From: Lepisosteus oculatus
Lineage: Eukaryota; Chordata; Actinopteri; Semionotiformes; Lepisosteidae
Direction: 5' to 3'
Assembly: GCF_040954835.1 (NCBI RefSeq)
Contig: NC_090703.1
Span: 20,721,444 to 20,785,443, forward strand
Length of the DNA: 64,000 nucleotides
Part shown: positions 1-12,202 of the stretch, piece after piece
How the letters are laid out: each line of letters starts with the position of its first letter
How positions within the stretch are numbered: the stretch's first letter is position 1
The notes under the pieces: generated by a model
Told to the model about the DNA's origin: nothing
What the model saw: only the letters and a program-made list of their open reading frames with translations
Databases searched by the model: none
Position numbers and translations under genes: made by a program

Positions 1-45
1 TTACTACACACTCACACCAGGGCCAGATGTCCTGGAAGAAAATTC
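1..45 (-). repeat. Fragment of fish tRNA-type SINE
   Basis: The first bases match the middle of the inverted SINE copy near 62450 (both contain cacactcacaccagg followed by a ctggaagaa or cccagaag block). It is cut off by the window edge. Confidence 0.45.
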
Positions 46-59
46 ACAACAATTCAAAC

Positions 60-1550
60 ACAGGGAGAACATAGAAAACTCCATATACATACTGTATATG
101 GCCATATATGGAAAAACATAAATTTAAGATAACATGGAAATATCACTTTTCCTAAATGGACTGAAGTTCCTGCCCGAAAACACAGCCACATGTACAAAAA
201 TTGCCTATGTTTTTCGGGAAACCTTACCCTAACTCATACAGTACCTTATGGTTAGGATTAAGACGTTTCTCAAAGACGTTCCATAGTGCTCCTCTGCTCT
301 GAGTGGAAAATAACCTTCACTGAATCAAGATATAAGTGTGAAGCCAGCTCACCAAACCAAACAGAATGCATCAGTAATGGTGAAAGTTTATTTTTGAGAC
401 GTTCTATGTTATGAGAAATTTTATGTTGAATGGTTTTCTCAATGAGCATGGTTTCAGGCTCAACTAGGCTAAGGGTCAGCAATACTAATGGAGAATTGCT
501 TTCCTTTGTGAATATGCATGTGCATTCAAAGCAAATGCAAGAGTCTGAACACAAGAATCACTATCTTTGAAGCCTTGGCTTTTAGGGTAAGTTGGACATC
601 AGTCCCTTAAGGAATAATGCAGTATACTGAATATGGCCTCATATGGAAGAAAACAATTGTGAAGATAACATTGAAAAACCCTTTTCCTAAATGTAATTCC
701 AGCAGGAAAACACAGCCATGAGGTGAAAAATTGCCTAAGTTTATTTGAAAACCTAACCCTAACCCTGGATTTGACATACTGCATAGGTATACAGTATATG
801 CAAGAAAAAAATGTGCAGAGAACATTAAAATATCACATTTGCTAAATTTCACTTCTGTCCTAAAACACAGCCTCTATTTTTTTTAATAATACTAACCCTA
901 ACCCTAGCTAAGGGTTTGGGTAGTTAGGGTTAGGGTTCAGATTTTCTTCAATGCAACTTAACACTCATTTAAGAAGAAAATATAACTCAGGACATCAAAA
1001 TATAAGTCTGAAAAGACTAAGCAGCCTTGTCACATCAAATTAAATGTATCAACTGTGGTACAATTTCTTTTCTTGAATGTAAATATTCTGCTAATGGAAC
1101 TTTGTGTGGAATCATACATTCCATGAGCATGGTATAAGCGTTAAATAGGTTAAGAGCCAGGAAAAATAAATTTTAGCTACACCTGTTAAAATCCCAGTGC
1201 ATTTAATACCAAATGCAACAGATTAAGACATTTAACCACTTTCTTTCAATCTTTAGTTTTTTGGAGATTTTGACAACATCCCCATTTAGGGTAATGCAGT
1301 ATATAGAGCTACTGTATGTATGCAAGAAAAAAAAAGGAAAGAGAACATTAAAATATCACAATTATCAAATTTCTCTTATTTTTTTAAAAGAAAAATTGAT
1401 ACAAAATCTTCAAGGCAGTACAAAAAATGTACATTCACAAAATAGACATATTCAACCCATCACTTTTGCAAAATACTGATACAACACATACTGTAGGTCA
1501 GAAAAAAATATTTTGAAAACCATCTAAATCAGGTTCTTTTGAACACTTGC
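60..1550. repeat. Divergent copies of the 541-bp satellite
   Basis: About three diverged units in the same order of landmarks as the main array: a telomere-type stretch (for example 892-935, an inverted pair of ccctaaccctag and gttagggttaggg), then gtggaaaat, then a caaagcaaatgcaagag block. This subfamily also occurs at 9740-11095. No gene is visible; the ORFs here are chance frames in satellite. Confidence 0.7.
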
Positions 1551-1559
1551 TTGTAGGGC

Positions 1560-4500
1560 AATTCAGACACCATTCTTTTTTGGGACAAAGCACTTTATAC
1601 AGCCATATAGGTCAGAAAAAAATGTTTAGAAAACATAGAAAGAACTATATACCTAGGTATCCTTTGAACTGTTGCTTGTAGGGTAGTCCAGACACCATTC
1701 CTTTTTGGGGAAAAGCAGTGTATGCAGCCATATAGGTCGGAAAAAAATGTTTAGAAAACATAGAAAGAACTATATTCCTAGGTATCCTTTCAGCCCTAAA
1801 ACAACGCCATGCCATCAAAAACTGTCTATGTTGAATGGGAATAAAACCCTAACCCTAGCTTCGGGTTTTGCTAGTTAGGGTTAGGGCTCAAATATCTCTC
1901 AAAGACAATTTTCTCAATATTCCACTCATTTGACTTGAAATTGTTCTTCTCTGAATCAAAATATTAGTCTGAAAAGGCAATAGAACAGTGCCAAGACCAA
2001 ACAAGTGTGTCAGGAGTGGTCCAATTAATTATTGAAAGGTATTCTTTCATTGGAAATTTCATTTTGAACAGAGTGCTGAATCAATGTATGTTTAGGTTTC
2101 AGTGGCCTAAAAGTCCAAAACAACTTATACATTTTGGCATTATCTGTTAATATGGCTGTGATTTCAAAGCCCAGGGCAAGAGATTAAAAGTTAAATCAGG
2201 TTCTTTCAAACTGTTGCTTGTAGGGTAGTTCAGACACCATTCCTTTTTGGGGAAAAGCACTGTATACAGCCATATAGGTCAGAAAAAAATGTTTAGAAAA
2301 CATAGAAAGAACTATATTCCTAGGTATCCTTTCAGCCCTAAAACACAGCCATGCCATCAAAAACTGTCTACGTTGAATGGGAATAAAACCCTAAACCTAG
2401 CTTCGGGTTTTGCTAGTTAGGGTTAGGGCTCAAATATCTCTCAAAGACAATTTTCTCAATATTCCACTCATTTGACTTGAAAAAGTCCTTCTCTGAATCG
2501 AAATATTATTCTGAAAAGACAATAAAACACTGCCAATACCAAATGAGTGTGTTAGGAGTGGTCCAAATAGTTATTGAAAGGTATTCTTTCATTGGAAATT
2601 TTCTGCTGAATGGAGTGTTGAATTAATGTACGCTTAGGTTTCAGTGGCCTAAAAGTCCAAAACAACTTAAACATTTTGGCTTTATCTTTTAATATGGCTG
2701 TGATTTCAAAGCCCATGGCAAGAGATTAAAACTTCAATCACGTTCTTTCGAACTGTTGCTTGTAGAGTAGTTCAGACACCATTCTTCTTTGGGGCAAAGA
2801 AGTGTATGCAGCCATATAGGTCAGAAAAAAATGTTTAGAAAACATTGACAGAACTATATTCCTAGGTATCCTTTCAGCCCTAAAACACAGCTATGCCATC
2901 GAAAACTGTCTACATTGAATGGGAATAAAACCCTAACCCTAGCTTCGGGTTTTGCTAGTTAGGGTTAGGGGTCAAATATTTCTCAAAGACAATTTTCTCA
3001 ATATTCCACTCATTTGACTTGAAAATGTTTTTATCTGAATCGAAATATTACTCTGAGAAGACCATACAACACTGCCAAAACCAAAAGAGTGTTTCAGGAA
3101 TGGTCAACTTAATTTTTGAAAGTTATTCTTTCATTGGAAATTTTGTTATGAAGAGAGTGCTGAATCAATGTATGTTTAGGCTTAAGTGGCCTAAAAGTCC
3201 AAAACAACTAATACATTTTGGCTTTATCTGTTAATATGCCTATGATTTCAAAGCCCATGGCAAGAGATTAAAAGTTAAATCATGTTCTTTCGAACTGTTA
3301 CTTGTAGGGTAGTTCAGACACAATGACTTTTTGGGGAAAAGCACTGTATACAGCCACAGAGGTCAGAAAAAAATGTTTAGAAAACATAGAAAGAACTATA
3401 TTCCTAGGTATCCTTTCTGCCCTAAAACACAGCCATGCCATCAAAAACTGTCTACGTTGAATGGTAATAAAACCCTAACCCTAGCTTCGGGTTTTGCTAG
3501 ATAGGGTTAGGGCTCAAATATCTCTCAAAGACAATTTTCTCAATATTCCACTCATTTGACTTGAAATTGTTCTTCTCTGAATTGAAATATTAGTCTGAAA
3601 AGACCATTCAACACTGCCAAAATCAAAAGAGTGTGTCAGGAATGGTCAACTTAATTTTTGAAAGGTATTCTCTCATTGGAAATTTTCTGTTGAATGGAGT
3701 GCTGAACTAATGTACGCTTAGGTTTCAGTGGCCTAAAAGTCCAAAACAACTTATACATTTTGGCTTTATCTGTTAATATGGCTGTGATTTCAAAGCCCAG
3801 GGCAAGAGATTAAAAGTTAAAGCAGGTTCTTTCGAACTGTTGCTTGTAGGGTAGTTCAGACACCATTCCTTTTTGGGGAAAAGCACTGTATACAGCCATA
3901 TGGTTCAGAAAAAATGTTTAGAAACCATAGAAAGAACTATATTCCTAGGTATCCTTTCAGCCCTAAAAGAAAGCCATGCCATCAAAAACTGTCTACATTG
4001 AATGGGTATAAAACCCTAACCCTAGCTTCTGGTTTTACTAGATAGGGTTAGGGCTCAAATATCTCTCAAAGACAATTTTCTCAATATTCCGCTCATTTGA
4101 CTTGAAAATGTCCTTCTCTGAATTGAAATATTATTCTGAAAAGACAATACAACACTGCCAAGACAATTCGACTGTGTCAGGAATGGGCAACTTAATTTTT
4201 GAAAGGTATTCTTTCATTGGAAATTTTCTGTTGAATGGAGTGTTGAATCAATGTACGCTTAGGTTTCAGTGGCCTTAAAGTCCAAAACAACTTAAACATT
4301 TTGGCTTTATCTTTTAATATGGCTGTGATTTCAAAGCCCAGTGCAAGAGATTAAAAGTTAAAGCAGGTTCTTTCGAACTGTTGCTTGTAGGGTAGTTCAG
4401 ACACCATTCCTTTTTGGGGCAAAGCAGTGTATGCAGCCTTATAGGTCAGAAAAAAATGTTTAGAAACCATAGAAAGAACTATATTCCTAGGTATCCTTTC

Positions 4501-7160
4501 AGCCCTAAAACACAGCTATGCCATCAAAAACTGTCTATGTTGAATGGGAATAAAACCCTAACCCTAGCTTCTGGTTTTGCTAGTTAGGGTTAGGGCTCAA
4601 ATATCTATCAAAGACAATTTTCTCAATATTCTACTCATTTGACTTTAAAATGTCCTTTTCTGAATCGAAATATTATTCTGAAGAGACAATACAACACTGC
4701 CAAGACCAAACGAGTGTGTCAGGAGTGGTCCAATTAATTATTGAAAGGTATTCTTTCATTGGAAATTTTGTTATGAACAGAGTGCTGAATCAATGTATTT
4801 TTAGGCTTAAGTGGCCTAAAAGTCCAAAACAACTAATACATTGTGGCTTTATCTATTAATATGGCTGTGATTTCAAAGCCCAGGGCAAGAGATTAAAACT
4901 TAAATCAGGTTCTTTTGAACTGTTGCTTGTAGGGTAGTCCAGACACCATTCCTTTTTGGGGAAAAGCAGTGTATGCAGCCATATAGGTCGGAAAAAAATG
5001 TTTAGAAAACATTGAAAGAACTATATTCCTAGGTATCCTTTCAGCCCTAAAACACAGCCATGCCATCAAAAACTGTCTACGTTGAATGGGAATAAAACCC
5101 TAACCCTAGCTTCGGGTTTTGCTAGTTAGGGTTAGGGCTCAAATATCTCTCAAAGACAATTTTCTCAATATTCTACTCATTTGACTTGAAAATGTCCTTC
5201 TCTGAATCAAAATAATAGTCTGAAAAGACCATACAACACTGCCAAAACCAAAAGAGTGTGTCAGGAAATGGGCAACTTAATTTTTGAAAGGTATTCTTTC
5301 ATTGGAAATTTTCTGTTGAATGGAGTGTTGAACTAATGTACGCTTAGGTTTCAGTGGCCTAAAAGTCCAAAACAACCAATACATTTTGGCTTTATCTGTT
5401 AATATGCCTATGATTTCAAAGCCCTTGGCAAGATATTAAAAGTTAAATCAGGTTCTTTCGAACAGATGCTTGTAGGGTAGTTCAGACACCATTCCTTTTT
5501 GGTGAAAAGCACTGTATATAGCCATATAGGTCAGAAAAAAATGTTTAGAACACATAGAAAGAACTATATTCCTAGGTATCTTTTCTGCCCTAAAACACAG
5601 CCATGCCATCAAAAACTGTCTACTTTGAATGGGAATAAAACCCTAACCCTAGCTTCTGGTTTTGCTAGTTAGGGTTAGGGCTCAAATATCTCTCAACGAC
5701 AATTTTCTCAATATTCCACTCATTTGACTTGAAAATGTTCTTCTCTGAATCAAAATATTATTCTGAAAAGACAATAAAACACTGCCAATACCAAAAGAGT
5801 GTGTCAGGAATGGTCAACTTAATTTTTGAAAGGTATTCTTTCATTGGAAATTTTGTTATGAACAGTGTGCTGAATCAATGTATGTTTAGGCTTAAGTGGC
5901 CTAAAAGTCCAAAACAACTAATACATTTTGGCTTTATCTGTTAATATGCCTATGATTTCAAAGCCCATGGCAAGAGATTAAAAGTTAAATCAGGTTCCTT
6001 CGAACTGTAACTTGTAGGGTAGTTCAGACACCATTCCTTTTTAGGGAAAAGCACTGTATACAGCCATAGAGGTCAGAAAAAAATGTTTAGAAAACATAGA
6101 AAGAACTATATTCCTAGGTATCTTTTCTGCCCTAAAACACAGCCATGCCATCAAAAACTGTCTACTTTGAATGGGAATAAAACCCTAACCCTAGCTTCTG
6201 GTTTTGCTAGTTAGGGTTAGGGCTCAAATATCTCTCAACGACAATTTTCTCAATATTCCACTCATTTGACTTGAAAATGTTCTTCTCTGAATCAAAATAT
6301 TATTCTGAAAAGACAATAAAACACTGCCAATACCAAAAGAGTGTGTCAGGAATGGTCAACTTAATTTTTGAAAGGTATTCTTTCATTGGAAATTTTGTTA
6401 TGAACAGTGTGCTGAATCAATGTATGTTTAGGCTTAAGTGGCCTAAAAGTCCAAAACAACTAATACATTTTGGCTTTATCTGTTAATATGCCTATGATTT
6501 CAAAGCCCATGGCAAGAGATTAAAAGTTAAATCAGGTTCCTTCGAACTGTAACTTGTAGGGTAGTTCAGACACCATTCCTTTTTAGGGAAAAGCACTGTA
6601 TACAGCCATAGAGGTCAGAAAAAAATGTTTAGAAAACATAGAAAGAACTATATTCCTAGGTATCCTTTCAGCCCTAAAACACAGCCATGCTCTCAAAAAT
6701 GTTCTACATTGAATGGGAATAAAACACTAACCCTAGCTTTGGGTTTTGCTAGTTAGGGTTAGGGCTCAAATATTTCTCAAAGACAATTTTCTCAATATTC
6801 CACTGATTTGACTTGAAATTGTTCTTCTCTGAATCGAAATATTAGTCTGAAAAGACCATTCAACACTGCCAAAATCAAAAGAGTGTGTCAGGAATGGTCA
6901 ACTTAATTTTTTAAAGGAATTCTTTCATTGGAAATTTTCTGTCGAATGGAGTGTTGAATGATTGTACGCTTAGGTTTAAGTGGCCTAAATGTCCAAAACA
7001 ACTAATACATTTTGGCTTTATCTGTTAATATGCCTGTGATTTCAAAGCCCATGGCAAGAGATTAAAAGTTAAATCAGGTTCTTTCGAAGTGTTGCTTGTA
7101 GGGTAGTTGAGACACCATTCCTTTTTGGGAGAAAGGACTGTATACAGCCATATACAGTAT
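1560..7160. repeat. Tandem satellite array, 541-542 bp unit, about ten units
   Basis: The landmark ccctaaccctagcttcggg recurs near 1845, 2388, 2930, 3471, 4012, 4554, 5096, 5638, 6180 and 6722, giving a 541-542 bp period. Each unit holds an inverted telomere-type pair (for example 5098-5110 against 5121-5137), a cctaaaagtccaaaacaact block and a tgtagggtagttcagacacc block. Units around 5600-6140 and 6140-6680 are almost identical, which points to recent unequal exchange. The array ends abruptly near 7155. Short ORFs repeat with the unit and are not supported as genes. Confidence 0.95.
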
Positions 7161-7345
7161 ATTCCCTATTAATCAAATTCTAAAAGTATGCTTGTTGACT
7201 CCGGTATCGAGCGTATTCGCATAAATGCTTAAAACAAACACTTTTAAACACGTTATTTCACACGTTAGTTAAAGACTTCAATGCTTAAAATGTTTAGGGA
7301 GAAATGGAATACTGCTGTGTATCTTTTCTTTAAAGTACCGATTCC
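7155..7345. repeat. 190-bp direct repeat, copy 1
   Basis: Begins tatattccctattaatcaaa and runs to ctttaaagtacc. A second copy lies at 9538-9735 in the same orientation with about 80-85% identity by eye. The pair brackets about 2.2 kb of non-satellite DNA. It could be an old duplication or the ends of a degenerate element; it lacks clear TG...CA termini. Confidence 0.6.
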
Positions 7346-8570
7346 TGGAATCTGACTGGCTGACACCCTTCTTTAGTGGTACCATAATCTCTGTTATACG
7401 GTAAAGAAATCGTAGATAAAAAGCTTTGATTCTCATTTATCTGATACAAGTATCTTTTAATACAGTCTCTGCTGTGCTATTGAGGATCCTTGTGATATTT
7501 TGAGCTCTGGTTGAATGATAAGTGTCGCAGTTTAAATATTTTTCGTTGTCAGAAATTATGAAACGGTCTGTTAAAAGCAAGGGAGTTTTTATGTACGTTA
7601 CAGTAAAAGAAAATGCCTGACAAAGTAGGGCTTGGACAGATTCCAAGTGCTTGTACAAATGTGCTAAAGAAATGAGCAAAACAAGTCATTTATTCCTTTA
7701 TCATATTGACTAACTAATGTCCTGTCCTCGTTAGTTAGATTAACGAAATGCTGTGGTGTTAGTCAAACCGCCATATAGGTCAGAAAAAAATGTTCAGAAA
7801 ACATTGAAAGAACTAATTCCTAAGTAACACAGCCATGCCATCAAAAACCGTCTACATTGTACTGGAATAAAACCCTAACCCTAGCTTCGGGTTTTGCTCG
7901 AATATTCTGTCCATATCTTTGGAGTTGAAACATAGAAAGCCTTCAAACCAAATGCATTTTGAAGACCACAACTTGTGAAATTGTTACAGCCTCCACATAA
8001 AACTATCAGTGAGCTATTTCTCTTTTTTTAAACCTCCGGTATTTCATTGATGCGTAATCACGCACTAACTGGAACCAGGGAGGACTGCTGCCCCCCCTCC
8101 AAAAACCCTATTTTTTGCTTACAGTAGTAGTTCTCGCGTTAAGAAAGTTAGGCGTTAGCATATACTATTAGTGAGAGGCTCTGGTGTAATTCTGCTGTGA
8201 ACTGAAGAGTTAAAGTGTAAGGTGTCTCCTCTTTTTAACGGGAAGAGACGTGGTGCTTTAAACAAGAGAGTGTTTACTTTTTGTCAATGAAAAAGTGTGT
8301 GTGTTTTTTTTAGTCCCTGGCGGAAATGGGCTTCCATAAGTATCAAGTAATAGGTTTATTCCATGCTGAAAAAAAGAAGAAAGAAAACACATTCCATAAG
8401 AATCAGAATATAGAATATAATATAATATAAGAATATAAACGCTTTAAAGGTGGCTTCTCAAAGCACTTTACAGCATAAAACAACAACAACAACAACATTG
8501 TATTTCATTGCACTTTGACAGATCGTCTTTAAATCAATTGTTGATTTAAAGTTTGACAGTAAATGTTTAT
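7346..8570. other. Non-satellite spacer, no gene recognised
   Basis: AT-rich DNA with a short satellite remnant at 7768-7905, a taatataatataa microsatellite near 8410 and an (aac)n run near 8480. A ggtggcttctcaaagcactttacag block at 8450 matches the 3' tail of the LINE at 38575, so a LINE tail remnant lies here. No coding region is supported. Confidence 0.5.
7768..7905. repeat. Isolated satellite remnant
   Basis: Contains the catataggtcagaaaaaaatg and aaccctaaccctagcttcgg blocks of the 541-bp unit, interrupted just after the hairpin loop. It marks satellite that was split from the main array. Confidence 0.75.
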
Positions 8571-8810
8571 ATTGTAACGCATACAGCCTCCATTGCTCTT
8601 GAGAGTCCGCTTACCAGCGCAGTGGCATCACCGCTCTTCCCTGGTTCTAGCAGGGACCACGCTGAGCTGAGTGGAGATTCCCCTTTGGCTCAAGAGGCTG
8701 GGTCCCTGTTGAGTGATGCTGGAGGCCTGGGTTTGAGTCTGTGGTGGTGGAGGCTGTCCTGATATGGCAGTGGTGAGGGTGCCCATGTAAACCCAGTAGT
8801 GATACAATAT
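8571..8810 (+). repeat. tRNA-derived retroposon, copy 1
   Basis: Shares its whole length with 25758-25990: gtaacgcatacagc start, ccgcttaccagcgcagtg, ctgggtccctgttgagtga and agggtgcccatgtaaaccc. A box A-like ttggctcaagaggctgg and a box B-like gggtttgagtc suggest a Pol III tRNA-type head. It is more diverged than the second copy. Confidence 0.6.
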
Positions 8811-8874
8811 CATTCTATCTAATTTTTTATTTCTTTATAAAAATTAATTGATAAAAATCGTTTGCGCAGCCTAA

Positions 8875-8894
8875 GGGGGGGGGGGGGGGGGGGG
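8875..8894 (+). repeat. Poly-G tract of 20
   Basis: Uninterrupted run of 20 G on the plus strand. Such a run can form a G-quadruplex and is prone to length change and sequencing error, so the exact count is uncertain. Confidence 0.85.
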
Positions 8895-9322
8895 TCTGCT
8901 CTCATTGACAGCTGACACTCCACCATACACTCAAGTGAAAAATTAATAACGCCAATGTAAATGTCGTATTTACAATTTGTTGATAATAAAAATGTTAAGT
9001 TCTCTAAAGCTTTCTCAGTCAAGTATGATAGTTTACCCAGGGCGCTGTGTAAGCATGCGTAGGCAGCAAAAGATCAGCTAAACTGGGAAGATGCGACACC
9101 GAAGATATTATTAATAACCTTTTAAATCTGAAGGGAGATCTAAAGGGATCTGTTTCTGGAGCAGGAACCGGTATCAGAGGGAAAGACGGTGACTATTCAT
9201 TGTTATTAAAAATGACTTAGATTCAAGCATGTTGTGATATTTAGAAATATAAAAAAGTCAATTCATTGTCTATAATATTGGTATTTTATTTTTTCAAAGA
9301 AATGTTTGTTAAAAGAAAATTC

Positions 9323-9390
9323 ATGGCGCTAGCTGGATTTGAACAGCCAACCTCTCACTTATCAGTCAGGCACTTAGACCATCACGCCAC
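9323..9390 (-). pseudogene. tRNA-like sequence, probable tRNA pseudogene or SINE head
   Basis: Read on the minus strand it shows a box A-like tggtctaagtgcc, a box B-like tgttcaaatcc and 5'/3' ends that pair as TGGCG with CGCCA. A loop CTGATAA would give anticodon GAU (Ile). The anticodon and T stems pair poorly, so a working tRNA is unlikely. No CCA or clear terminator was seen. Confidence 0.4.
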
Positions 9391-9537
9391 TAATACAGTT
9401 GCATGATGAGTGGTGACACAGCCCTACACATATCAATAGAGATTGTATGTGTACAGTATATACTATACTTCTGTTTGTGTTGCATTACATGTTTATAATT
9501 ATATCATTATTAATTTCTTTAGATACGCGATTCCATA

Positions 9538-9735
9538 TTATATTCCCTATTAATCAAATTCTAAAAGTATGCTTGTTTACTCCGGTATCGAGCGTATTTG
9601 CAGAAAAGCTTAAAACTACCACTTTTCTCACAGAGTACTGTATGCACATGTTATTTCACATGTTAGTTAAAGACTTTGATGATTAATATGTTTAGGGACA
9701 AATGGAATACTGGTGTGTATTTTTCTTTACTGAGT
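9538..9735. repeat. 190-bp direct repeat, copy 2
   Basis: Same orientation as 7155-7345, starting tatattccctattaatcaaa. It carries a small extra block with gagtactgtatgcac that copy 1 lacks. Confidence 0.6.
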
Positions 9736-9739
9736 ACTG

Positions 9740-11095
9740 AGACCAGCCATATACAGTTTACATAATACTGTATGTTTATGTTCCAAAATTACTTTAAATA
9801 GGTTAAGAGTCAGGAAAACCCAATAAATATAAGCTATACCTGTAAACATGCCAGTAAATTCATTGCCAAATGCAACAGATTAAGACATTTAACCACTTTC
9901 TTTCAATCCTTTGCTTTTTGGGGATTTAGACAACATCCCCATTTAGGGCAATGCAGTATATAGAGCCATATTGTACATTAGGGTTAAGGTTAAGTGTGTT
10001 TTCAAAGACAATCTATACTCCTACACTGCTCTGAGTGGAAAATATCCTTTACTGAATCAAGATATTAGTCCCAAGCCACCTTACCTAACAAAACAGAATG
10101 CATCAGGAATCGTGAAAGTCTATTTTTGAAAAGTTCTGCGTTATGGGAAATTTCATGTTGAATGGTGTTCTCAGTGGGCACGGTTTTCAGGTTAACTAGG
10201 CTAAGAGTCAGGAATACTAACGGAGAATTGCTTACCTTTGTTAATATGCCTGTGCATTCAATGCAAATGCAAGAGTCTGAACCCAAGAATCTCTGTCTTT
10301 GAAGCCTTGGCTTTTAGGGCTAGTTGGACATCAGTCCCTTATGGAATAATGCAGTATACTGAATATGGCCTCATATGGAAGACAAAAAAAAAGTCAAGAT
10401 AACATTGAAAAAAACGTTTTTTAAATGTAATTCCTGCAGGAAAAGACACCATGCATTAAAAAATTACCTATGTTTTGTTGGAAACCTAACCCTAACCCTA
10501 GCTTTAAATTTGACATACGTTAGGGCTAGGGTTAAGTGTTTTTTCAAAGATATTCCATTATCCTACACTGCTCTGAGTGGAAAATATCCTTTACTGAAAC
10601 AAAACATTAGTCCCAAGTCACCTCAGCTAACAAAATAGAATGCTATCACGAATGGTGAAAGTCTATTTTTCAGAACATCTGTGTTATGTTCTCAGTGAGC
10701 ATAGTTTCCGGCTTAACTAGGCTAAGAGTCAGGAATACTAACGGAGTATTCCTTTCCCTTGTTAATATGCTTGTGCATTCAATGCAAATGAAAGAGTCTG
10801 AAAACAAGAATCTCTGACTTTGAAGCTTTGGCTTTTAGGGCAAATTTGACTTCAGTCCCTTATGGAATAATGCAGTATACTGAATATGGCCTAATATGGA
10901 AGAAAAAAAATGTGAAGATAACATTGAAAAAATGTTCTTTTCATTAATGTAATTTCTGCCAGAAAACATAGCCGTGCGAACAAAAATTGCCTACATTTTG
11001 TTGTAAACCTAACCTTAACCCTAGCTTTGGATTTGACATATGTTAGGATTAATACTTTCCTCATTCATAATCGTCTACTGATCTGAATGGAAAAT
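9740..11095. repeat. Divergent 541-bp satellite, second block
   Basis: ctctgagtggaaaatatcct occurs near 10029 and 10570, again a 541-bp period. Landmarks match the subfamily at 60-1550, including the ataatgcagtatactgaata block and taaccctaaccctag at about 10490. It is interrupted at 11096 by an LTR-like insertion. Confidence 0.75.
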
Positions 11096-11693
11096 TGTGG
11101 CATGGTGCCTGTTTCTTTTCCCAACTGAATGTGAAATATTCCAATACTTTGGTCTACCCCTTTTCTATATTTGTGTATGTGATCCATATGAAATGTGAAT
11201 AATACTCACCTTTTTCTCTTCCCTAAAATCACAGCAGTGTCCCCCATTAGAGTATTGTGTTGTTTTTGGCAAGATGACCACCCGTCATTCTTCTGTTTGT
11301 AGTTTCTTTCTCTGCCACATCAGCAGTACTTAAAACACTGCTGATTTTAAAGGGGAAGGTTACTGGTAGGCCCTATATAATTTACTGATGTATGATTGTT
11401 TTGTTTTGTTTAAATGTATAAATAATGTTGCATGACTTTGTTAAGGTTTATAAGTTATTCTGGCTTTTTTATATGAACTTTATTTCTTTAAACATTGTTC
11501 ACCTCTGTTAAAAGATATGAGCAAGTCCCTTTAAGAGAGTATGCCATTGGGAAGGAGGAGCTATAAAAGGGATTGGGAGAGCTTAGTATAGCCATGGTGA
11601 CTTGGAGAGAAGGTGGGGTTTGTTTTGAAGATTGTTGTTTTGTGAGTTTCTTGTCTTTTAAGCCAAACCTGGTTGCTTTGTCGGCGATGAACA
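11096..11693 (+). mobile_element. Solo-LTR-like insertion in satellite
   Basis: About 598 bp of unrelated sequence interrupts a satellite unit: ctgaatggaaaat precedes it and tatccttaagtgaatcaag follows, which together rebuild the normal block. It begins TGTGG and ends AACA, consistent with TG...CA LTR ends. A TATA box (tataaaag, 11562-11569) lies in the 3' half. No internal retroviral or Ty3-type coding region is present. A clear target-site duplication could not be fixed by eye, so the class is inferred. Confidence 0.4.
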
Positions 11694-12010
11694 TATCCTT
11701 AAGTGAATCAAGATATTAGTCCCAAGCCACCTCACCAAACCAAACAGGATACATCACTAATGGTAAAAGTCTATTTTTGAGAAGTACTTTATGGGGAAAT
11801 TTCATGTTGAATGATGTTCTTAATGAGCATGGTTTCAGGCATAATAAGGCTAAGAGTCAGAAATACTCAAGGTGTATTGGCTTCATACTGTATGTTAATA
11901 TGCCTGTGCATTCAATGCAAATGCAAGAGTCTGAAAACAAGAATCATTTTCTTTGAAACTTTGGCTTTTAGGGCAAGTTGGACAACAGTCCATTATACTG
12001 CAGGACAATG
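11694..12010. repeat. Remainder of interrupted satellite unit
   Basis: Continues the divergent satellite unit (aagatattagtcccaagccacc, aggctaagagtcag, ttcaatgcaaatgcaagag) after the insertion at 11096-11693. It is the last satellite before the V cluster. Confidence 0.7.
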
Positions 12011-12202
12011 CAGTCTACAATACAGTGATGCCCCTAATCTAGAAGTGAACTCAAGACCCCAGCACTGCAAGACAGCTGTGCTAAATATTGTGCTGCTGTA
12101 CTGCCTCTCTATAAATACTAATCAAATCAGAGAGTTTTGCTGCTGGAAGGTGCCTCCTGTCCTGGTTTTTGACTCAGAGCTGAGCCCTCCTATGTCACTG
12201 TT

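Noticed and set aside
3019-6486. Repeated 69-71 codon plus-strand ORFs in the satellite
   Set aside because: They recur once per satellite unit, are broken in most units and have no recognisable domain; the frame is a by-product of the repeat.
1-7160. True chromosome-end telomere at the left edge
   Set aside because: Telomere-type motifs are only 2-3 repeats long, inverted and embedded in a 541-bp satellite, followed by ordinary genes.
1560-7160. CRISPR-like array
   Set aside because: The repeat period is 541 bp with continuous homology, no short repeat/unique spacer pattern, and the DNA is from a vertebrate.
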